Assembly (NCBI GenBank): GCA_016235245.1
Contig: JACRLO010000035.1
Span: forward strand, 45,148 to 109,147
From: Nitrospirota bacterium
GTDB lineage: Bacteria; Nitrospirota; Thermodesulfovibrionia; Thermodesulfovibrionales; UBA6898
Direction of reading: 5' to 3'
Length of the DNA: 64,000 nucleotides
Part shown: in pieces, positions 15,411 to 23,039 of the stretch
How the letters are laid out: the number at the start of each line of letters is the position of its first letter
How positions within the stretch are numbered: the stretch's first letter is position 1
Translations under genes and position numbers: made by a program
The notes under the pieces: generated by a model
Told to the model about the DNA's origin: nothing
Databases searched by the model: none
Seen by the model: the letters and a program-made list of their open reading frames with translations, nothing else

Positions 15411-15971
15411 ATGAAAAAAGAAAATACCCGACATCCGGTCCAGGACACCTTCACCGGAGACAACATTGAAAACATACGGAAGGCGATTGCCCAGGGCAAA
15501 AATATCCTGATCTGCGGGGTCGAGGGCGTCGGCAAGATCACCAATACAGTCCAGGCGGTAAAAAATGCCACCAATGTCTATTATCTGGGCAACCCCCTTG
15601 ATTATGAAGGCAAGATGCGTCCCGGCAGCTATGAGAAATACCTCAAGTACATCCATTCACTAAAAAAAGATATCAGGATCATCGAGGACATTGAGGGCTT
15701 TTTTACGATCACTCAGCCGATCATCCTGATCATCGACGAAGTCTACGGCAGGAGCGACGCCGAGTTCAGCCATATCAGCAGGCTGCTGGAGATGACAAAC
15801 ATTCAGGTTATACAGATTACCGGGTGCATCAAGAACATGAAGCGGCTCATTGACAAGATCGATTTTATCCTCGAGCTGCATGTCGAGGGGGCCTTCTCGG
15901 TAGAAAAAGATCTTGCCCAGGCGATCTGCAGGATTCTGGGAAAAGATAAACCTACAAGCAAACTCTTCTGA
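15411..15971 (+). CDS. Small P-loop ATPase-like protein
   Basis: A 186-residue protein. After an N-terminal helix (GDNIENIRKAIAQGKN) comes ILICGVEGVGKITN, a Walker A-like loop in which the usual Ser/Thr after Lys is Ile, and near residue 107 IILIIDEVYG, a Walker B strand with Asp-Glu. A later VIQITGC looks like a sensor-1 strand. This matches a reduced AAA+/STAND-type ATPase core without lid domain. The start at 15411 (ATG AAA AAA) is preferred over upstream codons at 15342, which encode an unlikely tail. It stands alone, with a shared terminator. Function unknown; nucleotide binding is likely, hydrolysis unsure. Confidence 0.7.
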   Translation: MKKENTRHPVQDTFTGDNIENIRKAIAQGKNILICGVEGVGKITNTVQAVKNATNVYYLGNPLDYEGKMRPGSYEKYLKYIHSLKKDIRIIEDIEGFFTITQPIILIIDEVYGRSDAEFSHISRLLEMTNIQVIQITGCIKNMKRLIDKIDFILELHVEGAFSVEKDLAQAICRILGKDKPTSKLF

Positions 15972-15976
15972 AATAA

Positions 15977-16004
15977 AAAAGGCCGACATTTCTGCCGGCC
16001 TTTT
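15977..16004. terminator. Bidirectional terminator between P-loop gene and glutamate synthase
   Basis: Stem AAAAGGCCG / CGGCCTTTT with a 10-nt loop, flanked by A-run and T-run, between convergent genes; it can end transcripts from both sides. Confidence 0.9.
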
Positions 16005-16025
16005 CCACTATTCTAAAAACAACGC

Positions 16026-18440
16026 TCAGACGTTCTCGACCATCTCCCAGACTCCGGTCGGGCAGGTGCCTGCGCAAAAACCACAGCCTATGCATTTTGC
16101 TTCATCGACCACATATTCGAAGGCGCCATTGCCGAGATCGTTCCTGCTGATTGCGCCCCAGTAACAGGTCGACTCGCACATGTGACAGTCACGGCAGGAC
16201 GCACAGGACAGACATTTATGCCCTTCCTTTTCAACCGTGAAGTCTCCATTGCCTGCCTCATAGTATTCCCGCCTGATCTTATCATACGAGATCATCTGTT
16301 TGGTCTCAGGCTGCCGCGGTGCATGCATGAGCTGATAATGCACGGTCTCTGCAACAAGCCTTCCCTGGCCGATAGCATGCGTTACCAGTCCGAGGCCTGT
16401 CACGTCACCAATCGCAAAGACCTTTACATCAGAGGTCTGATTAATATTGTTGACCGCAATCCAGCCGCGCTCCGTATGGATATCAGCCGGCAGAAAATCA
16501 ATGACCGGGACGTCGCCGACAGAGATAATCACCACATCGGCATCAAGAGACGAGCCGTCCTTGAAATAGATCTTCCTTCCGGCATGATCATACCGTTCAG
16601 TGATCTTCGGGTAGAGTATCTGCGTGCCTTTTGACGTTGCAGCCTCCATCTCCTTGCCGAATGCTGCAGGCTTCTGGATGTCAACCGCAATGACAGACTC
16701 TGCGCCGAAGTTGTACGCCTCGGACGCCACGTCCATGCCGACATTACCGGCTCCGATCACCACGACTTTTTTGCCTTTGAGGTCATGGACCTTGCCGCTG
16801 TTCGTCTCTTTCAGAAAATCGTAGGCTGTGCTCACATGCTCAGAACCGGGAAACGCTATGACCCGGCCTTTCTGTGCCCCCACAGCCACGATCACGATCT
16901 CGTGGTCCTTGTAGATCTCGCCATATTTCTTCCTGTCGATCTCTGCATTGAGCTTGACGTTTACTCCAAGCTCGCTGAACCGTGAAAGCTCCTTCTCAAG
17001 GATCTGGTGCGGCAGACGCTCACGCGGGATGCAATGCTCAATCTTTCCGCCAAGCTTTTCTGAAGCTTCGTACAGGTCAACATTATGACCTTTAAGGGCA
17101 AGCTGCCATGCAGCGCTGAGGCCGCCAGGGCCGCCGCCGATCACCGCAATCTTGTGGCCTGTCGACTTCTCCTTTTTGGGAGCTGGCAGATCAAGTGCAA
17201 GACTGCCAAGCTTGTCGATCGCAAGGGGCTTGTCAATAAGGCCCCTGGTGCAGCCGGTCATGCAGAGGTTCGGACATATCTGCCCGCAGACTGTTGCAGG
17301 AAGCGGGCTGTATCTGAGCACCAATTCCAGAGATTCCTGAAGCAGCCCCTGCCTGATCAGCGTTGCCCTCTTATGCGAGGGGGTCAGCGTAGGACAGGCA
17401 TATGCACAGGGAGGGTTATATTTCTCATTCGACCAGAGCGGCTTGTTTCTTCTGTCGCTGCCGGTCGTTATGTAGGGAAGCACCGTAAGGTCATGGTCGA
17501 GGTACTCGGCAAAGATCCCGCCCTGGCCCACAGACTTTTCCCAGTTATTCTTGCGGAAGTCGACCGTCGACATCTTAAGCGGCTTTTTCGCCTTCTTCTC
17601 CTGGGGCGTGTAGGCCATGAGCTTTTTCCAGTCAGAAGAAGACCGGGTAAGCTCTTCGTAATAGTCCGTCTTCTCAATTGCTTCGAGATACGGCTTCATA
17701 TTCGCGGTCAGCCACTGCCAGTCCTGGTCAGTAAGGTCAAGGAGCTTCACGTCCTTTTCGCTGTAACCCTGTATCGGGCCGCGGAAATAGATCGTGCCTC
17801 CGACCATGCCAACACAGGGACGGTACCCAAGCACATTTTCCGGATTCCTCGGATTTACGCCGCAGACAACTGCAATACCGCCAGCCTTGAACTCTGCAAA
17901 CGAGTCGCCGACATTTCTGAAATACCAGGACTGCGGAGGGTCAAACCGCGGATTGCGCTTGGTCATGGTATCGCAGCGTGCACCGCCGCTGCCCTGCACA
18001 TACAGAAGGCCCTGTGCAGCAGCATTGAATGCTCCGTTTGTGACATCGCCCAGGACCGTAATCTTTGCACCGCAGTTTATCCATCCTGCATCATCAGATG
18101 CGCTGCCCTTTACCACGATCTCGGTCCCCTCCATGCCCATGCTGCCTACTCTCTGGCCTGAAGTGCCTTCAATCGTGATCTTTATAGTCTCGCCTTTCGG
18201 CCAGATACGTCCGCCGATGCCATGCTGGCCTTCAGCGATCACCCGCAGCTCGCTTACACCGCTCTTTACCGCCTCCTGGATCTGCTCCTCGAGGATTCGG
18301 GAAGGCACACGCTGTCCTTTCACATTGCCTTTTATGGTAACGAGTGAGGACGGGACATTTCTGTCTTCTGTCTTGTCACTTTTTACGTTTTTCTGTTTTC
18401 CCGTCACGGTACGTTTAACACTTTCTTTCTTAGCACGCAT
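16026..18440 (-). CDS. Glutamate synthase: GXGXG domain fused to GltD-like flavoprotein and ferredoxin
   Basis: An 804-residue fusion. Residues about 35-250 are the GXGXG beta-helix of the glutamate synthase large subunit (GQHGIGGRIWPKGE, AAQGLLYVQGSGGARCD, GMVGGTIYFRG). Residues about 340-740 resemble the small subunit: cysteines for Fe-S near CAYACPTLTPSHKR and CGQICPNLCMTGCTR, then an FAD site IAVIGGGPGGLSAAWQLALKG, an NAD(P)H site VVVIGAGNVGMDVASEA and VFAIGDVTG. The C-terminus (about 745-800) has CLSCASCRDCHMCESTC and CIGCGFCAGTCP for two more clusters. It supplies electrons to the FMN synthase subunit encoded 11 bp (overlapping) upstream. Electron donor, NAD(P)H or ferredoxin, cannot be told. 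Confidence 0.9.
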   Translation of the reverse strand: MRAKKESVKRTVTGKQKNVKSDKTEDRNVPSSLVTIKGNVKGQRVPSRILEEQIQEAVKSGVSELRVIAEGQHGIGGRIWPKGETIKITIEGTSGQRVGSMGMEGTEIVVKGSASDDAGWINCGAKITVLGDVTNGAFNAAAQGLLYVQGSGGARCDTMTKRNPRFDPPQSWYFRNVGDSFAEFKAGGIAVVCGVNPRNPENVLGYRPCVGMVGGTIYFRGPIQGYSEKDVKLLDLTDQDWQWLTANMKPYLEAIEKTDYYEELTRSSSDWKKLMAYTPQEKKAKKPLKMSTVDFRKNNWEKSVGQGGIFAEYLDHDLTVLPYITTGSDRRNKPLWSNEKYNPPCAYACPTLTPSHKRATLIRQGLLQESLELVLRYSPLPATVCGQICPNLCMTGCTRGLIDKPLAIDKLGSLALDLPAPKKEKSTGHKIAVIGGGPGGLSAAWQLALKGHNVDLYEASEKLGGKIEHCIPRERLPHQILEKELSRFSELGVNVKLNAEIDRKKYGEIYKDHEIVIVAVGAQKGRVIAFPGSEHVSTAYDFLKETNSGKVHDLKGKKVVVIGAGNVGMDVASEAYNFGAESVIAVDIQKPAAFGKEMEAATSKGTQILYPKITERYDHAGRKIYFKDGSSLDADVVIISVGDVPVIDFLPADIHTERGWIAVNNINQTSDVKVFAIGDVTGLGLVTHAIGQGRLVAETVHYQLMHAPRQPETKQMISYDKIRREYYEAGNGDFTVEKEGHKCLSCASCRDCHMCESTCYWGAISRNDLGNGAFEYVVDEAKCIGCGFCAGTCPTGVWEMVENV

Positions 18441-21204
18441 AGCTTATTCCCAGCCTCTCAGCAATTGCTTTATCATCAACACTCAGCCCGTCTGACATGC
18501 CTATCGGCAGCTCAGTAGACCGACCCATCGGAGCGAAGATTTTCTTCAGTTCCGTATCCGCTGCCTTGAAAACCTCCACGACACGTTCGGCAACCTTGTC
18601 CGGATCAAGTCTTCTGTAAAGCTTGGGGTCCTGAGTCGTGATACCGCGCGGGCATTTCCCGGTATTACAGAGATTGCAGCGGTTATATTCATCACCGAAA
18701 CAGTCTGCAGCAGCCTGCATAATGTATTTGCCGATTGCTACGCCGGATGCGCCAAGCATCATGAGCGCAGCAGCATTTGCAGCAAGGTTGCCCTTCTTGC
18801 CCACGCCGCCTGCTGCGATAAGCGGCAGTTCGTTCTGCTTGCCCTGTTTGACCAGGTCGAGATAGCATTCCCTGATGTTCGATGCGATCGGATGGCCCAT
18901 TTTGTCCATCGAAACGTTGTACGCCGCACCAGTGCCGCCGTCCTCGCCGTCAATACAGAGACCGGCTGCATACGGGTTCCTGGCAAGGTTGTTCAGGACC
19001 GCTTTTGCGGTCTTGGAGCCCGAGATCTTCGGATAGACCGGCACCCTGAAACCCCATGCCATGGACATGGACTGGATCATCTTTGCGACCGCCTCTTCGA
19101 TAGAGTATTTGGTCTGATGGGTCGGCGGCGACGCAAGATCAACGAACTGCGGCACACCGCGGATCTTTGAGATCAGCTTCAGCACCTTCGCGGCCATGAG
19201 CAGTCCGCCGTCGCCCGGCTTTGCTCCCTGGCCGTATTTGATCTCTATGGCTGCAGGGTCTTCGACCATATGCGGGATCGCCCTGACAATCTCGTCCCAG
19301 CCGAAATACCCTGAGGCTATCTGGATAATGAAATATTTCAGGTACCGGGACCTGAGCAGCCGGGGAGGCATGCCGCCCTCTCCGGAGCACATCACCACAG
19401 GCATGCCTTCAACTTCATTAAGATATGCCACGCCCATTGCAAGACCTTCCCACATCGGCGGTGAAAGCGCACCAATAGACATGGAGCCGATCATAATCGG
19501 ATATATCTCCCTTACCGGGGGGATAAAGATATCGCTCTTTTTGTCCATCTGGAGCCTGTCGCCAACAACCGAAAGCGGCATCTGCTCGGGTGACATGACC
19601 CGGCCTAGCAGTGTCCTGATCCGGAACTCATGTCTTCCCGCGTCCAGCGCCGGGTCAGTGAGCATCGATATTCTGGTGAACTTCAGCCTGTCCAGCGTTG
19701 ATACGGTCGGATCGTTTCTTCTTCCGCCTCTCTTATATCCATCGCCGCCCTTATTCTTATAGTGAAGCATCTTATGCTGAGGATTAAGCTCAGGCTCGAT
19801 CGCCTCATTCGGGCATACAAGAGTGCAGGAGCCGCAGCCTGTGCAGTAGCGTTCCATGTCCTTCACCTGCTCGACCACTTGTACGACCTGCCTTACCGCA
19901 ACAGGCGTCGGCACAGGACCTTCAGACCTGACCGTCCGCAGGACCTTTACCGCCGGCTCGATCGCCTTTACCGGGCATACTGCCGTACATCTGCCGCAGC
20001 GCTTGCAGCGGTCATCCCTCCAGCGGATGATATAGGGGAACTCCCTGAGCGAGAGTTTATGATTATTGTCTAACCGTGCAGCTGGTTCCATACCTTCACC
20101 TCCTGTGCATCCGGTGACCTTCACCTCCTGTGCATCCGGTGAAATGATCACCATATCGTATTTCATCGGGAAAATGTCCTTTGACTTGTCTCTCTTTGGG
20201 ACAGCGCTGTCAACGCCGCATTCTTCTGACATAAGCGCATATCTGCCTTTCACTCCGCCCACAACACCCGGCCTGAGTTTCTTGGAATCCTGCACCATAA
20301 ATACCCTGCCGTCGGGCGTAAACCCTATAACCATATTAGGCCCGTCAATACAGAGCTGCCTCATGGACTGCTTCATCAGACCCACGGCCTCAGCATCAGA
20401 TCTTTGTGCGATCTCAGTTGCTTTAAGAGGGGTTATAACATCCTTGTAATAATGAAGCGGAAATCCAAGCTGCCTCACCGAGTAGTGAAGGATATGCGTA
20501 AAGACCTCGCTATCGCTGTTATAACCCATATAGCCGGGGAACCCCCTGCTCGAAAGATACTCCCTGATCGGCACGAATGCCGTATTTTCGCCATTGGTCA
20601 TGGAACAATACCCCTGTATGAAAAAGGGGTGGCAGGCATAGAGATAGATTGCATAATTAGTGTTCTGCCTACCCTGGGCAAAGATGATCTTCGCCTTGAG
20701 GCTGTCATTGTCAAGGCCGAAGAATTCAGCAACCTGCAGAGGATCGCCGACCTCTTTGATTGTGATAACATCAGGATAAAAAGAAAAGACAAAGATAGAG
20801 CCGTCAGACTCTCCCTGTTGCCGCAACGCAAGCCGCGTGCACATCAGAAGGTCTTCCTTCTCCTTTACAGACTTGTTTTTGAATGCTACAGGGTACTCAT
20901 AGGCACGGGCAAAATAGTGGTCGCGGCTTATGATGCCGTCAACAGGCCGTGTCTTGGGCTTCCACTCATGTTTGAGCTTGAAGCCCTGTTTCTTCATATA
21001 ATCGTCAAGAACTTTCCTTCCGTCCCTGGAGCAGATGCCGGAGAGAACCGGATATTTCTTCAGCTTCTCGAACTCTCCCCCAAGGTTCTTGAGCGTTAGC
21101 CCAAGCCCTGAACCGTCATGTCCTTCTTTCATGGTCTCAAGGGCAAGAACAGGCTCCATGGGCGAGATGTATTCTTTTGATGTAATCGCAGCAAGTCTGC
21201 ACAT
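18430..21204 (-). CDS. Glutamate synthase: class II glutaminase + ferredoxin + FMN synthase in one ORF
   Basis: A 924-residue protein. The start is the ATG at 21204 since the next codon is Cys, the nucleophile exposed after Met removal in class II amidotransferases, and an AGAGGT site precedes it. Residues 1 to about 350 are the glutaminase (CRLAAITSK, GHDGSG, MTNGEN). Two ferredoxin motifs follow (Cys400 CKRCGRCTAVCP; Cys454 CTGCGSCTLVCP). The FMN domain runs about 500-880 with IGSMSIGALS, IKYGQGAKPGDGG, DGEDGGTGAA and the 3Fe-4S loop CNLCNTGKCPRG. In archaea and many anaerobes these parts are separate genes. A 25-bp tandem duplication lies exactly at the junction (residues about 355-371). 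It overlaps the next gene by 11 bp. Confidence 0.9.
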   Translation of the reverse strand: MCRLAAITSKEYISPMEPVLALETMKEGHDGSGLGLTLKNLGGEFEKLKKYPVLSGICSRDGRKVLDDYMKKQGFKLKHEWKPKTRPVDGIISRDHYFARAYEYPVAFKNKSVKEKEDLLMCTRLALRQQGESDGSIFVFSFYPDVITIKEVGDPLQVAEFFGLDNDSLKAKIIFAQGRQNTNYAIYLYACHPFFIQGYCSMTNGENTAFVPIREYLSSRGFPGYMGYNSDSEVFTHILHYSVRQLGFPLHYYKDVITPLKATEIAQRSDAEAVGLMKQSMRQLCIDGPNMVIGFTPDGRVFMVQDSKKLRPGVVGGVKGRYALMSEECGVDSAVPKRDKSKDIFPMKYDMVIISPDAQEVKVTGCTGGEGMEPAARLDNNHKLSLREFPYIIRWRDDRCKRCGRCTAVCPVKAIEPAVKVLRTVRSEGPVPTPVAVRQVVQVVEQVKDMERYCTGCGSCTLVCPNEAIEPELNPQHKMLHYKNKGGDGYKRGGRRNDPTVSTLDRLKFTRISMLTDPALDAGRHEFRIRTLLGRVMSPEQMPLSVVGDRLQMDKKSDIFIPPVREIYPIMIGSMSIGALSPPMWEGLAMGVAYLNEVEGMPVVMCSGEGGMPPRLLRSRYLKYFIIQIASGYFGWDEIVRAIPHMVEDPAAIEIKYGQGAKPGDGGLLMAAKVLKLISKIRGVPQFVDLASPPTHQTKYSIEEAVAKMIQSMSMAWGFRVPVYPKISGSKTAKAVLNNLARNPYAAGLCIDGEDGGTGAAYNVSMDKMGHPIASNIRECYLDLVKQGKQNELPLIAAGGVGKKGNLAANAAALMMLGASGVAIGKYIMQAAADCFGDEYNRCNLCNTGKCPRGITTQDPKLYRRLDPDKVAERVVEVFKAADTELKKIFAPMGRSTELPIGMSDGLSVDDKAIAERLGISYAC
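20093..20142. repeat. 25-bp exact tandem duplication at the domain junction of glutamate synthase
   Basis: Two exact copies of a 25-bp unit (20093-20117 and 20118-20142; on the plus strand it begins CCTTCACCTCCTGTGCATCC). As 25 is not a multiple of three, the two copies are read in different frames. The unit contains GGAGGTGA on the minus strand, a ribosome binding site shape, followed by an ATG at 20091. Confidence 0.97.
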
Positions 21205-21241
21205 GTCTGTTACCTCTACCTTCTGTTCTTTAAAAATAGGC

Positions 21242-21304
21242 AAAAAAAGCGTCTCTGCCGGTCCTCTGGCATAAGACGCCCATACGTTAGCCGCATGCCG
21301 TCTT
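21242..21304 (-). promoter_or_regulatory. Terminator/antiterminator leader before the glutamate synthase operon
   Basis: On the minus strand two exclusive hairpins. Terminator: GCGTCT (21279-21274) with AGACGC (21254-21249), inner TGCC / GGCA, 8-nt loop, then seven T (21248-21242). Antiterminator: AAGACG (21304-21299) with CGTCTT (21278-21273) and an inner CAT/ATG, using the same left arm of the terminator. The first ATG follows 38 nt after the T-run. Ligand or trigger is unknown; no known riboswitch class was recognised. Confidence 0.6.
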
Positions 21305-21306
21305 TT

Positions 21307-21336
21307 ATTATATAAAAGTGCTGATTTTCATTTCAA
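21307..21336 (-). promoter_or_regulatory. Promoter of the glutamate synthase operon
   Basis: Minus strand TTGAAA (21336-21331), 18-bp spacer, TATAAT (21312-21307). The predicted start near 21301 places the antiterminator arm at the very 5' end of the RNA. Confidence 0.75.
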
Positions 21337-21386
21337 GGAAAGTAAAGGGGTACCCTGGGACCGGACGGCAAAATTACACCCTGACG

Positions 21387-22907
21387 CTAAATATCCGGCT
21401 GCTGCTGGGCAGCCTGTTTTTCCTGATAAAGAATCATATATTCTGCTTCGAGTGATTCAAACCGTTTGACAGCCTCCTCAAGTTCCTTATCCTTTGCCTT
21501 AAGCGATGCCTCAAAATCCCTCACCATCTCCTTCAGGTCCTCGTTCTCCTTCAGGACCTCCGCAGGAGTTTCACTGATCATTACCGGTCCCTGCGTCTTC
21601 ATCTGGTCAAGCTCCTTCTGCCATCTGCCGACTTCCTCGACAAGACGCTCGTTTTCTTTTTCGAGTGTCGCAACACAGAGCTCGAGCTGCTTATAGTTCT
21701 CCCGGAACTCAGCAAGAGGCGCCTTCATGGCCTCGCCCATTCCTGCCTTCTGTGCAGCATCAAAGAGCTTATTTTCAAGGTCTTTATTCTTATCCTTAAG
21801 GGAGTCGAACTTCAGCTGGGACTCGGCTATCACATCCTTATAGCTCATCAGAAAGGCGATCTTTCTGGCTTGAGCCTCTGCAAGCGCCTTGGCGCCTTTG
21901 AGATCCTCGCTGATACCGCCAATCTCCTCCACCTTATCCTGCAGGACATCGATCTTGTCAAGGGCCGTCTTTTTATCCTTCAGCACCGTCTTGATAGCCT
22001 CATCAAAACTCTTATAGATCTGATTCCAGAGCAGAGGCATCTCATCCTCTGCCTTATCGGGTTTTACAAGCAGACCCTTCAGAAACAGGAGTCTTGCAGA
22101 GTGCAGCTCATTGATCACCTTCGAATCGGCTGTTGCACCTTCCTGCGCCTTCTGTTCGTCAGAGGCAAGCTGCTTCATCTTCTCATCTGCCTGCTCCCTG
22201 AGGAACTTCCCGAAGTTCATCACCTTATTTTCAACCCTGACCGGTCTGAGCTTCCTCACCCGAAGATAGAGGACCATAAAAGCAGCAATCCAAAGGACTG
22301 CGGCAACAGCATTGATTATACCGAAGGTGAGCCAGGGGAATTTCTGCTGAGTCTGATTCGCTGCCTCAGCTTTAGTCTTTATCTCAGCCTCACCCTTACT
22401 GTCATGCCTGACCTCAGCCTTGGCCTTGATATCTTCTATTTGGCCCGGAATCCCCTCGGCCGGGGCGTCTGCAGTCTTGCCAGACGACAGCGCCTTAAAG
22501 GTATGCTCCTGAGTCCGCCTGATGCCTTTGCCTTCGACAAGGACCCGGACCTCATAAACACCTGCCTGGGCCGCCGTGATCCTGCAGGAATAGAGACCGT
22601 CACCGGCCCTGACATCGCCATCCAGACCGTTATCAAAGAGTGCCTTGAGAAAACCGCTTCCGTCAGGCTGCTTTACATATGCAGACATCTTCAGATACCT
22701 GATCACTTCAGGGCTGTTAAGCACCAGTTGGCCTTTTACGACACTGCCGGTTATAGTCATGGATTCGCCCTGTCTGATCTCGGCACTGTGCAGGGAACTC
22801 TGAAGTTCAATCCCGGCCGAGCCGGTATCCTGACCAGGCGTAGGCGACGATATCAGAAAAATGACAGCAAGGACCGTAATGCCTTTCAGCAGCAACAGCC
22901 GCCTCAT
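21387..22907 (-). CDS. Membrane protein with periplasmic Ig-like domain and cytoplasmic coiled coil
   Basis: A 506-residue protein from the ATG at 22907, which has GAGGGAG at proper distance; ATG 22931 is possible. A signal sequence (RRLLLLKGITVLAVIFLISS) leads into a beta-rich region (about 30-150) with a DGDVRAGDGLYSC calcium-like loop, typical of choice-of-anchor/Ig domains. A membrane helix follows at about 195-215 (FGIINAVAAVLWIAAFMVLYLRV), then some 290 residues of charged coiled coil (repeated K/E heptads, e.g. LEKENERLVEEVGRW). It is divergent from gspE with a shared 130-bp promoter region, so a link with secretion or with envelope architecture is plausible but unproven. No family name known to me. 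Confidence 0.75.
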   Translation of the reverse strand: MRRLLLLKGITVLAVIFLISSPTPGQDTGSAGIELQSSLHSAEIRQGESMTITGSVVKGQLVLNSPEVIRYLKMSAYVKQPDGSGFLKALFDNGLDGDVRAGDGLYSCRITAAQAGVYEVRVLVEGKGIRRTQEHTFKALSSGKTADAPAEGIPGQIEDIKAKAEVRHDSKGEAEIKTKAEAANQTQQKFPWLTFGIINAVAAVLWIAAFMVLYLRVRKLRPVRVENKVMNFGKFLREQADEKMKQLASDEQKAQEGATADSKVINELHSARLLFLKGLLVKPDKAEDEMPLLWNQIYKSFDEAIKTVLKDKKTALDKIDVLQDKVEEIGGISEDLKGAKALAEAQARKIAFLMSYKDVIAESQLKFDSLKDKNKDLENKLFDAAQKAGMGEAMKAPLAEFRENYKQLELCVATLEKENERLVEEVGRWQKELDQMKTQGPVMISETPAEVLKENEDLKEMVRDFEASLKAKDKELEEAVKRFESLEAEYMILYQEKQAAQQQPDI

Positions 22908-23002
22908 CCCTTCCATCTCCCTCAGCTTCATGTAGTTATTATACAGCAGGCCGTATCCAAAGCTTAAATACTCAGCATTCCCCAGTGGGAAACATCCTGA
23001 TT

Positions 23003-23032
23003 TTGGTAAAAAAACCACTTGTATGTTATAAT
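23003..23032 (+). promoter_or_regulatory. Promoter of the type II secretion operon
   Basis: TTGGTA (23003-23008), 18-bp spacer, extended -10 TGTTATAAT (TATAAT 23027-23032). The predicted start at 23039-23040 coincides with the A of the gspE ATG at 23040. Confidence 0.7.
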
Positions 23033-23039
23033 TTTTGAC

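Noticed and set aside
17085..18161. Long ORF antisense to the GXGXG/GltD gene
   Set aside because: It mirrors a well-supported gene with many conserved motifs; long antisense frames arise from codon bias.
21870..22967. 365-codon ORF antisense to the coiled-coil membrane protein
   Set aside because: Shadow of the charged coiled coil on the other strand; no start signal and no motif.
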